From JABDMH01 sp965223165 (GTDB lineage: Bacteria; Bacteroidota; Bacteroidia; Chitinophagales; Saprospiraceae): a DNA stretch of 64,000 bases. The translations under genes and the position numbers were made by a program. Position 1 is the first letter of the stretch. Each line of letters opens with the position of its first letter. The stretch is taken from assembly GCA_965223165.1 (NCBI GenBank), contig CBDCVQ010000014.1:186001-250000 (forward strand). Reading direction: 5' to 3'. The notes beneath the pieces were generated by a model. It had not been told where the DNA came from. It was given only the letters and a program-made list of their open reading frames with translations, and did no database searches. Below, piece after piece: positions 8,447-16,541 of the stretch.

Positions 8447-9325
8447 ATGTTTAAATCTGGCTTTGTCAATATCATCGGCCGACCCAACGTCGGCAAATCC
8501 ACCTTGATGAATGCCTTGGTGGGTGTGGATATGTCCATCATCACCTACAAACCGCAGACGACGAGGCACCGCATTCATGGCATCTTGAATGGTCCCGATT
8601 TTCAGATCGTATTCTCGGACACGCCGGGATTTGTGCATGACCCCGCCTACAAGATGCACCAAAAGATGAACCGGTTTGTGTTTAGCACTTTTGAAGACGC
8701 CGACATCATGATCTTGGTCACCGATCATGAAGACAGCTATGATGCTGACCATCCGCTGGTACAACGCATCCGAGACCTGTCTATCCCTAAGATCCTGGTG
8801 ATCAATAAGATCGATATATCCGGACCAGAGAAGGTGCAGGAGATGCTCGCCGACTGGAACGAGAAATGCGACTTTGACACGTCACTGGCCATATCTGCCT
8901 TAGCCCGGAAAGGGACCCAATCGCTTTTGGAGACCATCATGAGGCACCTGCCGGAAGGTCCCAAGTACTACCCGGACGATCAGCTCAGTGACCGGCCCGA
9001 ACGATTCTTCGTAAGTGAGATGATTCGAGAGCAATTATTTCTGCTATACCGGGAAGAAATCCCTTACTCGTGTGAGGTGGCCATCGAGTCCTTTAAGGAG
9101 GGGGAAGATATCACCCGAATCAGCGCCTTGATATTCACCAACAGAAAAACGCAAAAATCCATTATCATTGGCAAGGAGGGTAAGGCGATCAAAAAGCTTG
9201 GCACCCAGGCTCGAGCCAAAATCGAGCGTTTCCTCGGCCAGAAGGTATATTTGGAGTTGCGGGTGAAGGTCAGGGAAAACTGGCGCAACAATGAAGGATT
9301 ACTCGACAAGTTGGGCTATCGATAA
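8447..9325 (+). CDS. era: GTPase Era, 30S ribosome assembly factor
   Basis: A 292-residue Era of normal length. G1 is GRPNVGKS (residues 11-18), the switch I region is YKPQTTRHRIHG, G3 is DTPGF and G4 is NKID. The C-terminal KH domain carries IIIGKEGKAIKKLG, which binds the 3' end of 16S rRNA. Era binds GTP and helps complete the small ribosomal subunit, coupling this to growth. It starts directly after the preceding stop codon and is followed within 40 bases by der, a second ribosome-assembly GTPase, so the two are likely co-transcribed. Confidence 0.98.
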   Translation: MFKSGFVNIIGRPNVGKSTLMNALVGVDMSIITYKPQTTRHRIHGILNGPDFQIVFSDTPGFVHDPAYKMHQKMNRFVFSTFEDADIMILVTDHEDSYDADHPLVQRIRDLSIPKILVINKIDISGPEKVQEMLADWNEKCDFDTSLAISALARKGTQSLLETIMRHLPEGPKYYPDDQLSDRPERFFVSEMIREQLFLLYREEIPYSCEVAIESFKEGEDITRISALIFTNRKTQKSIIIGKEGKAIKKLGTQARAKIERFLGQKVYLELRVKVRENWRNNEGLLDKLGYR

Positions 9326-9364
9326 GATTATTTGCGAGGTGAACGTACCAATGAACGCACGATC

Positions 9365-10669
9365 ATGACAAACGTGGTGGCTATCGTAGGGCGACCCAAC
9401 GTGGGCAAATCCACCCTGTACAACCGACTCATCGGCGAGCGAGAGGCTATCATTGACAACATAGCCGGCGTCACTCGTGATCGCCTCTACGGCATCAGTG
9501 AGTGGAATGGGGTCTCCTTCACCGTGATCGATACGGGCGGGTTCGTGCATGGATCAAGTGATGTGTTTGAAGCAGCCATCCGTCGGCAGGTAGCCATTGC
9601 CATTGATGAGGCCAATGCCATTATCTTCATGGTAGATGTAACCACCGGGATCACGGACCTGGACGAGGATGTGGCCTCCCTGCTGCGTAAGACTTCCAAG
9701 CCAGTCGTGCTGGCAGTAAACAAGGTGGATAACAACCAGCGGCAGCTGGATGCCAACGAATTCTGGAGCCTGGGCTTTGAAGACACCTTCTTCTTGTCGT
9801 CTATCACAGGCAGCGGCACCGGCGACTTGCTAGACGCACTTGTGGAAAAACTCGAAGACCAACCCTCGCCACTGGATCCCCATCTTCCCAAGTTTGCCAT
9901 CGTGGGTCAACCCAATGTGGGCAAGTCCTCGTTGACAAATGCGCTGCTTGGCGAGGAGCGAAACATCGTGACCGCCATTGCAGGCACGACCCGCGACTCC
10001 ATCCATTCTAAGTACACAAAGTATGGCAAGACCTTTTACCTGATCGACACAGCCGGCCTGCGCAAGAAAGCCAAGGTGCATGAAGATTTGGAATTCTACT
10101 CGGTCATCAGAGCCGTGCGGGCGGTGGAAGAGGCCGATGTCTGTCTCCTGCTGATTGATGCGCAGACGGGCATTGAAGCCCAGGACATGCATGTGTTCCA
10201 ACTGGCCGTGCGGCGAAAGAAAGGCGTGGTCATCCTGGTCAACAAGTGGGATCTGCTCGACAAGGAGACCAACACGGCCAAAGAGTTTGAAGACCGCATC
10301 AAGAAGAAGCTAGCCCCGTTTAATGACGTAGAAGTGGTCTTTATATCGGCCCTAACCAAGCAACGCATTGCCAAAGCGATGGACATCGCGATAGATGTCT
10401 ATGAACGGCGAAAAACCAGAATCAAGACCTCTGTGCTCAACGAGATCATGCTCAAAGCCGTCGAGAAATATCCGCCTCCCTCCCACCGTGGGCGCTTCAT
10501 CAAAATCAAATACGTCACCCAACTGCCGACGGGCACACCTTCGTTTGCCTTTTTTTGCAACTATCCGGACTACGTCAAAAAAAGCTATCGCAACTACCTG
10601 GAAAACCAGCTGCGAAAGAACTTTAATTTTACCGGCGTACCGATCAGTATTCATTTTAGAAAAAAATAG
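9365..10669 (+). CDS. der: GTPase Der (EngA), 50S ribosome assembly factor
   Basis: A 434-residue double-GTPase. The first G domain starts at the N-terminus (VAIVGRPNVGKST) and the second near residue 180 (VGQPNVGKSS, then DTAGLRKK); both have NKxD motifs (NKVD, NKWD). A KH-like domain closes the protein (GTPSFAFFCNYPDYV, ending FRKK). Der assists late 50S assembly. The frame is also open to a TTG at 9332, but the ATG at 9365 places the first beta strand at the exact N-terminus, as is usual for Der. It is followed by rfbC after three bases. Confidence 0.97.
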   Translation: MTNVVAIVGRPNVGKSTLYNRLIGEREAIIDNIAGVTRDRLYGISEWNGVSFTVIDTGGFVHGSSDVFEAAIRRQVAIAIDEANAIIFMVDVTTGITDLDEDVASLLRKTSKPVVLAVNKVDNNQRQLDANEFWSLGFEDTFFLSSITGSGTGDLLDALVEKLEDQPSPLDPHLPKFAIVGQPNVGKSSLTNALLGEERNIVTAIAGTTRDSIHSKYTKYGKTFYLIDTAGLRKKAKVHEDLEFYSVIRAVRAVEEADVCLLLIDAQTGIEAQDMHVFQLAVRRKKGVVILVNKWDLLDKETNTAKEFEDRIKKKLAPFNDVEVVFISALTKQRIAKAMDIAIDVYERRKTRIKTSVLNEIMLKAVEKYPPPSHRGRFIKIKYVTQLPTGTPSFAFFCNYPDYVKKSYRNYLENQLRKNFNFTGVPISIHFRKK

Positions 10670-10672
10670 AGC

Positions 10673-11224
10673 ATGCTAACGACGATCGCGACGGGAATGG
10701 AGGGGGTAGTCCTGATCGAACCCCAGGTCTGGCATGACGAAAGAGGCTACTTCTTTGAGAGTTTTCAGGAACGACGCTATAAGGAGATGGGTATCCATGC
10801 CCACTTTGTGCAGGACAATGAAGCCTTTTCCCAAAGAGGTGTACTACGGGGCCTGCACTTTCAAAGGGCGCCTTATGCCCAGGCCAAACTAGTGCGTGTG
10901 ACAAAGGGCGAAGTACTGGATGTGATTGTGGATCTCCGACCGGAGTCGACGACGTATCGCGAGAGCTTTACGATCGTGCTCAGCGACCAAAACAAACGGC
11001 AGTTATTTGTGCCCAGGGGATTTGCCCACGGATACGTGGTACGCAGTGAAGATGCCCTCTTCACCTACAAGTGTGACCAGTACTACGCCCGGGAGCACGA
11101 GGGCGGCATACGGTATGACGACCCCAGCCTCGGGATTGATTGGCAGTTGGAGGGACTAGAAGTAATTGTCTCGGAGAAAGATCGGTCGCTGCCCTTGCTA
11201 CAAGACCTGGTTTTCGATCGATGA
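10673..11224 (+). CDS. rfbC: dTDP-4-dehydrorhamnose 3,5-epimerase
   Basis: A 183-residue RmlC cupin. It epimerises C3 and C5 of dTDP-4-keto-6-deoxyglucose in dTDP-L-rhamnose synthesis. The catalytic His lies in RGLHFQ (~residue 62), and KGEVLDVIVDLR and FVPRGFAHGY form the active-site cupin strands. Length is normal. It starts three bases after der and its stop overlaps the rfbD start (ATGA), so the pair is translationally coupled. rfbA and rfbB are not in the window. Rhamnose would go to surface polysaccharide or lipopolysaccharide. Confidence 0.96.
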   Translation: MLTTIATGMEGVVLIEPQVWHDERGYFFESFQERRYKEMGIHAHFVQDNEAFSQRGVLRGLHFQRAPYAQAKLVRVTKGEVLDVIVDLRPESTTYRESFTIVLSDQNKRQLFVPRGFAHGYVVRSEDALFTYKCDQYYAREHEGGIRYDDPSLGIDWQLEGLEVIVSEKDRSLPLLQDLVFDR

Positions 11225-12093
11225 GCATCTTAGTCCTGGGTGCCACCGGCCAGCTCGGGCAGGAATTTGCCCAGGCGTCAAGGGCCTATCCCGGCACAGA
11301 CTGCATGTTGTGGACCCGGGCGGACTTTGATATCACCCGATCCGATCATCTCGCCAAGATCGGAGCGCTGGCACCAGATGTCGTCATAAACTGCATCGCC
11401 TATACGGCCGTGGACAAAGCGGAGACGGCACGAGAGGAAGCGATGGCAGTGAATGCGACCGGCGTAGGCGACCTAGCCCGGACCTGCGCTGCACACGACA
11501 TCCAAATTGTCCACTTTTCGTCAGAGTATGTGTACCACAACTATCTGCGACGCCCCCTGGTCGAGACGGATGTCACCCGGCCCAAGGGCATCTACGCCAA
11601 GTCTAAACTTAAGGGAGAGCAACTCCTGCTTGCCCATCACCCTCATCCGCTCATTTTTCGCATCTCCTGGCTGTACTCGACTTTTGGCCACAACTTTCCC
11701 AAGACGATCCTTCGCTTAGCCAGGGAACGTGACGAACTTCGCGTGGTCAACGATCAAATCGGTGCTCCCGTATACGGGCGAGATGTGGCACTAGCGGTAC
11801 TGCACATTGTACATCAACAAATGGGCAAGGCTTGGCAACCCATTGCCGGCATCTACAACTACAGCAATGAGGGTACCACTCACTGGGCAGAAATCGCCCA
11901 GCATGTCGTGCAAAAGGCCGGTCTGAGCTGTCGCATTCAGGCCATTCCAAGTAGATTATACCCTATGGCTGCGCCGAGACCCAGATATGGTAAAATGAAT
12001 CTTACTAAATTCAAGCAGGTTTTTCAGCTGACCATCCCACACTGGAGGGATAGTATGGACATTTGTTTAGATCAGCTGCTAAACGAAAGCTGA
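11221..12093 (+). CDS. rfbD: dTDP-4-dehydrorhamnose reductase
   Basis: A 290-residue RmlD, the last step to dTDP-L-rhamnose (NAD(P)H reduction of the 4-keto group). The Rossmann motif GATGQLGQE begins at residue 7, NCIAYTAVDKAE and FSSEYVY are the family signatures (the usual Ser-Thr-Asp-Tyr-Val is here Ser-Ser-Glu-Tyr-Val) and the catalytic YxxxK is YAKSK. I use the ATG at 11221, which overlaps the rfbC stop by four bases, rather than the in-frame start at 11140 inside rfbC, which would add 27 unrelated residues. The 3' end lies 23 bases before the next gene. Confidence 0.96.
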   Translation: MSILVLGATGQLGQEFAQASRAYPGTDCMLWTRADFDITRSDHLAKIGALAPDVVINCIAYTAVDKAETAREEAMAVNATGVGDLARTCAAHDIQIVHFSSEYVYHNYLRRPLVETDVTRPKGIYAKSKLKGEQLLLAHHPHPLIFRISWLYSTFGHNFPKTILRLARERDELRVVNDQIGAPVYGRDVALAVLHIVHQQMGKAWQPIAGIYNYSNEGTTHWAEIAQHVVQKAGLSCRIQAIPSRLYPMAAPRPRYGKMNLTKFKQVFQLTIPHWRDSMDICLDQLLNES

Positions 12094-12116
12094 TCGAATA
12101 CCGTTATTTATCGTAT

Positions 12117-14852
12117 ATGGCTGTGCCAATCAAGATTGCCTTCACACGCAGGTTGCCATTGCTGGCACTACTGCTCTCGACGCTAGGTGCCACCGATCTG
12201 TGGGCTACGCATAACCGAGCCGGTGAGATCACCTATCAGCAGATCGGGGAGCTGACGATTCGCGTTACTATTACCACCTACACGAAGACGAGTAGCATCC
12301 AGGCTGACCGCGATAGCTTGGAGTTGTTCTGGGGTGATGGCACGAGCACGGTGTTGCCCCGAGCCAACGGCAATGGAGACGAGCTGGACAACGACATCAA
12401 GAGAAACTTTTACATCGGGGAGCATACCTATCCCGGTCGGGCCACCTATGTATTAAGTATGACAGACCCCAACCGAATCGCCAACATTCAGAACGTCAAC
12501 TTTCCCAATTCGGTCAAGATACCGTTTCATATTGCCACCTCTTTTACCTTTCTGAGTAGCCAGTTTCAAGGACAGAACAGCTCAGCCATTCTGCTGCAGC
12601 CGCCTATTGATTTTGGTTGCATCGGGCGCCGCTACGTACACAATGCTAATGCGTACGACCCCGATGGCGACAGTCTTTCCTATGAGCTGATCGTACCGCT
12701 GCAAGACAATGAGGCCGTTGTGCCAAACTATCTCTTTCCGGATCAGATAGTGAGTGGACCCAACAACCAATTGACGCTCGATCCGGTCACCGGAGATCTG
12801 GTTTGGGATGCACCACAGAAGCTGGGGGACTACAATGTGGCTTTCCTCATTCATGAGTACCGCCAAGGGGTGTTGATCAACACGATCATTCGCGATATGC
12901 AGATCGAGATACGAGACTGCGAGAACACCCCGCCGGCCATTGACGTGGATCAGGAGATCTGTGTCATCGCAGGAGAAGAAATCAATTTGGAGGTGTTAGC
13001 TAGAGATCGAGATTTGCCACAACAGCAATTGTCGCTTACGGCCATTGGGGGGCCTTTGGCGGTGGATGTGAGTCCCGCGACCTTTTCGATCAGCAGGGCC
13101 TTTCGCGATCAGCCAGTCGCGGGCACCTTGCGCTGGCAGACACAATGCGAGCACATCTCCGATCAGCCATACTCGGTGGTATTCAAAGCCGTCGACAATT
13201 TTTATGATTCGACCGGGCTGGCCGACCTTAAGACCGTGCGCATCAAGGTGGTGGGGCCGCCGCTCGAGGATCTAAAGGTATCCAATGAGGGTCCGGTCAA
13301 TACCGTATCCTGGGAAAAACCCTACGCCTGTGAGGTGACAGAAAACGAATTCTTCCGCGGCTTTACCGTCTGGCGCCGCATGACCAGCAATCCCTTTGTG
13401 GTAGACACCTGCGATCCGGGCCTGGAAGGAAAGGGCTACGAGGCCATTGCCTTCTCGGTGAAAGATATGGAGGGCGGACGCTATGTATATGAAGATCGGG
13501 ACATCCCTATAGGGAAGTCGTTTTGCTATCGGGTGACCGCGTCCTTTGCCAGACTATCCTCCGGGGGCTACCCCTTTAATGTAGCCGAGAGTCTGGCATC
13601 CAATGAAGATTGTGCAGGTTTCTCGACAGAAACCCCCTTCATGACCAAGGTATCGGTGGTCACGACGGATGTGGCTGCAGGCGAGATGCAGGTGGAATGG
13701 ATAAAACCGACCTCTGAGGATCTGGACCAGCTCCCGGGTCCCTTTACCTTTCAACTGTTGCGAGGTACCGGATTAAACCCAGGCAGCCTGACGCCTATTC
13801 CCGCTGCATCGTTTACGGCCAGTAGCTTAGCTGAGTTATTAGACACGTCGTTCTTTGACAATACGGGCTTGAATACCTTGGAGCAGGCCTACACCTATCA
13901 GGTACGTCTGACCAATGGATCCGGGCTCAATGTGTCCTCGGATCCCACGTCATCCGTTTTCCTCACGGTGACACCCGCAGATACTCGAAATATCTTGTCC
14001 CTCGAATTTGCCGTTCCCTGGGAAAACTATCAGTACATCATCTATCGGCAAAACGCCAGTGGTCTATTTGAAGCTATCGGCACTTCCTTGACTACCACCT
14101 ATGTAGATGAGGGATTGACCAATGGCCAGCGCTACTGCTACTATGTGGAGGCGCACGGCACCTATGGATTCTCCGGCATAGCTGATCCGCTGATCAATCT
14201 CTCACAAGTAGCTTGTGGGGTGCCGGAAGACACCGATCCCCCCTGTACACCCGCCCTTACCGTCATGAACTCTTGTGGCACAGACACGGACGTGTCCTCC
14301 GCCTCCTTTGTCAACACGCTGGAGTGGTCATTTGATGGGGCGGAATGTGATCAGCCGGATGACGTTGCTGGATTTAGAATCTACTACTCACCTACTCCCG
14401 GAGCGGATTTTACTCTGTTGGAAGATATCAATGACGCGGGTATCCGCAACTACAGACATGATTCGGATGTAGGGATAGCCGGTTGCTACTATATCACCGC
14501 ACTAGACTCCCTAGCCAACGAGAGCGACACCAGCAACAATGTCTGTGTAGAAAACTGCCCTTTTTACACCCTGCCAAACGCCTTTACCCCCAACGATGAC
14601 GGGCACAACGATGTCTTTAAACCGTATCCATACAAATTTATCGATCGGGTTCAGATGACCATCTACAATCGGTGGGGCCAAGTGGTCTTTGAGACCACTG
14701 ATCCGGATATCAATTGGACAGGCCAAAACATGGCTAATAAAGATCTCAGTCAGGGCGTCTATCACTACACCTGCAGATTGTTTGAGTCAAAGGCACAAGG
14801 CGTAGTGGAAAATCCCAATGAGCTCCGAGGATTCATAGAGTTGGTGCGCTGA
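12117..14852 (+). CDS. Surface protein with gliding-motility C-terminal domain, paralogue 1
   Basis: A 911-residue secreted protein. The signal peptide (LPLLALLLSTLGATDLWA) is followed by a domain starting THNRAGEITYQQIG, typical of large Bacteroidota gliding-associated proteins. Cadherin/Ig-like and fibronectin-III-like segments fill ~290-810 (conserved KVVGPPLEDLKV, FRGFTVWRR, YVEAHGTYGFS). The end (NAFTPNDDGHNDVFKPYP to FIELVR, ~85 residues) is the gliding-motility/CHU_C type C-terminal domain, a type B signal for the type IX secretion system. I use the ATG at 12117; an open TTG at 12063 lies inside rfbD and precedes no signal peptide. The stop overlaps the ribE start by one base. A close paralogue lies at 16542-19259. 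Partner or substrate unknown. Confidence 0.9.
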   Translation: MAVPIKIAFTRRLPLLALLLSTLGATDLWATHNRAGEITYQQIGELTIRVTITTYTKTSSIQADRDSLELFWGDGTSTVLPRANGNGDELDNDIKRNFYIGEHTYPGRATYVLSMTDPNRIANIQNVNFPNSVKIPFHIATSFTFLSSQFQGQNSSAILLQPPIDFGCIGRRYVHNANAYDPDGDSLSYELIVPLQDNEAVVPNYLFPDQIVSGPNNQLTLDPVTGDLVWDAPQKLGDYNVAFLIHEYRQGVLINTIIRDMQIEIRDCENTPPAIDVDQEICVIAGEEINLEVLARDRDLPQQQLSLTAIGGPLAVDVSPATFSISRAFRDQPVAGTLRWQTQCEHISDQPYSVVFKAVDNFYDSTGLADLKTVRIKVVGPPLEDLKVSNEGPVNTVSWEKPYACEVTENEFFRGFTVWRRMTSNPFVVDTCDPGLEGKGYEAIAFSVKDMEGGRYVYEDRDIPIGKSFCYRVTASFARLSSGGYPFNVAESLASNEDCAGFSTETPFMTKVSVVTTDVAAGEMQVEWIKPTSEDLDQLPGPFTFQLLRGTGLNPGSLTPIPAASFTASSLAELLDTSFFDNTGLNTLEQAYTYQVRLTNGSGLNVSSDPTSSVFLTVTPADTRNILSLEFAVPWENYQYIIYRQNASGLFEAIGTSLTTTYVDEGLTNGQRYCYYVEAHGTYGFSGIADPLINLSQVACGVPEDTDPPCTPALTVMNSCGTDTDVSSASFVNTLEWSFDGAECDQPDDVAGFRIYYSPTPGADFTLLEDINDAGIRNYRHDSDVGIAGCYYITALDSLANESDTSNNVCVENCPFYTLPNAFTPNDDGHNDVFKPYPYKFIDRVQMTIYNRWGQVVFETTDPDINWTGQNMANKDLSQGVYHYTCRLFESKAQGVVENPNELRGFIELVR

Positions 14853-15445
14853 TGTTTACCGGAATTATCGAAGCCATGGGTGAGGTGGTAGCAGCCCAAG
14901 CAGTGGGAACCAACATTCGATTCACGGTCCAGTCTCCCATTTCTGACGAATTGCATGTCGACCAGAGCCTCTCGCATGACGGCGTGTGTTTGACGGTGGT
15001 TGCCACCGGTCCAGGGTGGCATCAAGTGGACGCCATTGACGAAACCTTGCAGCGTTCAACCTTGGGCACGTGGCACAAAGGCACCCTGGTCAATCTGGAG
15101 CGCGCCATGAAAATGGGTGAGCGACTCGATGGCCATCTCGTGCAGGGGCACGTGGATACCACGGTCGAATGCCTGCAGATCGAGCAGCTGGACGGCAGCG
15201 CGATCTACACCTTCGCCCTCGATCCCAAGATGCAGCATTTGGTCGTGCAAAAGGGCTCCGTCTGCATCAATGGCATTAGCCTTACGGTCGTCGACCCCAC
15301 AGCGTCTCAGTTTAGCGTGGCCATCATTCCATACACCGCTGAATACACCAACATTGGCACCTTGGAGGTCGGCAGCTATGTCAATATTGAGTTTGACATC
15401 GTCGGCAAGTACCTGGAAAAGATGGCGGGTGCATACCTGCGCTAG
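14852..15445 (+). CDS. ribE: Riboflavin synthase, alpha subunit
   Basis: A 197-residue enzyme that dismutates two molecules of 6,7-dimethyl-8-ribityllumazine to riboflavin. It begins with the hallmark MFTGIIEAMGEV and contains two lumazine-binding barrels (repeat one ~1-90, repeat two ~95-190). Both carry the SHDGVCLTV / INGISLTV substrate-binding strand, and GHVDTT lies between. Length is normal. Its ATG overlaps the stop of the preceding surface-protein gene (TGATG), so it is probably translated from that transcript, an odd pairing of an adhesin-like gene with a vitamin enzyme. No other rib genes are nearby. A palindromic repeat array begins about 50 bases downstream. Confidence 0.97.
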   Translation: MFTGIIEAMGEVVAAQAVGTNIRFTVQSPISDELHVDQSLSHDGVCLTVVATGPGWHQVDAIDETLQRSTLGTWHKGTLVNLERAMKMGERLDGHLVQGHVDTTVECLQIEQLDGSAIYTFALDPKMQHLVVQKGSVCINGISLTVVDPTASQFSVAIIPYTAEYTNIGTLEVGSYVNIEFDIVGKYLEKMAGAYLR

Positions 15446-15492
15446 CGCAGTTGGAAGATTGTTAAATCGAGGAGGTGTTGAATTGTTGATGT

Positions 15493-16349
15493 GCAGAGGC
15501 GAATCTATATTCGCCGGTCGGCAGAGGCGAATCTATATTCGCCGGATTGGTAACATATCGCCGGCGTGGGTGCATTTCACCGGCTTTGTGGTTCTGAGAT
15601 CGCGCATGGAGGAATCTGCGCCGTCCTATGGGGTCGACAGAGGCGAATCCCCATTCGCCGGCTTCGTAACATATCGCCGGCCTGGCTCGTTGATCCAATT
15701 GGTTGTCGAATGAGATCGCGCATGGAGGAATCTGCGCCGTCCTATGGGGTCGGCAGAGGCGAATCTATATTCGCCGACGTTGGTAACATCGCCGACGTTG
15801 CTCGTTGATCGGGTTTGTTTGTCGAATGACATCACGGAAGGAGAAATCCGCGATATCGTCGTACGGCGATGGACAGAGGCGAATCCATATTTGCCGGTCG
15901 GCAGAGGCGAATCTATATTCGCCGGATTGGTAACATATTCGCCGACGTGGGTGTATTTCACCGGCTTTGTGGTTCTGAGATCGCGGAAGGAGAAATCCGC
16001 CATATCGTCGTACGGCGATGGACAGAGGCGAATCCATATTTGCCGGTCGGCAGAGGCGAATCCATATTTGCCGGTCGGCAGAGGCGAATCTATATTCGCC
16101 GGATTGGTAACATATTCGCCGACGTGGGTGTATTTCACCGGCTTTGTGGTTCTGAGATCGCGGATAGAGGAATCCGCGCTGTCGTCGTATGGGTGGTGGC
16201 AAGATCAGAGGCGAATCCATATTCGCCGGTGGGCAGAGGCGAATCTATATTTGCCGGTCGGCAGAGGCGAATCTATATTTGCCGGTCGGCAGAGGCGAAT
16301 CTACATTCGCCGGATTGGTAACATATCGCGGATTGGTAACATATCGCCA
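15493..16349. repeat. Array of GGCGAAT hairpins, 28-bp units in ~120-bp superunits
   Basis: Thirteen copies of GGCGAATCYATATTYGCC (7-bp inverted arms, 4-base centre) start at 15498, 15526, 15642, 15758, 15878, 15906, 16027, 16055, 16083, 16210, 16238, 16266 and 16294. Adjacent ones are always 28 bp apart, joined by GGTCGGCAGA. Clusters of 2, 1, 1, 2, 3 and 4 hairpins are separated by conserved ~115-127-bp blocks. These carry GGTAACATAT and TGTGGTTCTGAGATCGCG, plus further inverted repeats (ATCGCGGA/TCCGCGAT, ATCGTCGTACGGCGAT). Because the unit is free of stops in several frames, long but spurious ORFs span it on both strands. It separates ribE from the second surface-protein paralogue. A second array with the same core is at 49406-49903. 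Confidence 0.95.
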
Positions 16350-16541
16350 GTCATGAATTGGATGTAGCGCATCCGGGACAGTCACAGCAGCCCATCGGCC
16401 ACCGACAGAATTCCCGTCAAAAAAATGGGGGCAATCCTGGCGCTGCATCTGTCATCGTATTAACTTATGTGCGACAGCGTCCGTCGGTCGAGACCCCATG
16501 GACCATCGCGTGACGTGACCGTTTATCAAAACTCGCCTGCT

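Noticed and set aside
9332..9364. TTG start 33 bases upstream of the chosen der start
   Set aside because: The added residues are polar and non-conserved; the ATG at 9365 gives the typical Der N-terminus.
15744..16367. Several 150-207-codon ORFs on both strands inside the 28-bp hairpin array
   Set aside because: They translate the repeats themselves (recurring RGESIFAG / RRIYIRR), overlap one another on both strands and have no domain or start signal, so they are composition artefacts.
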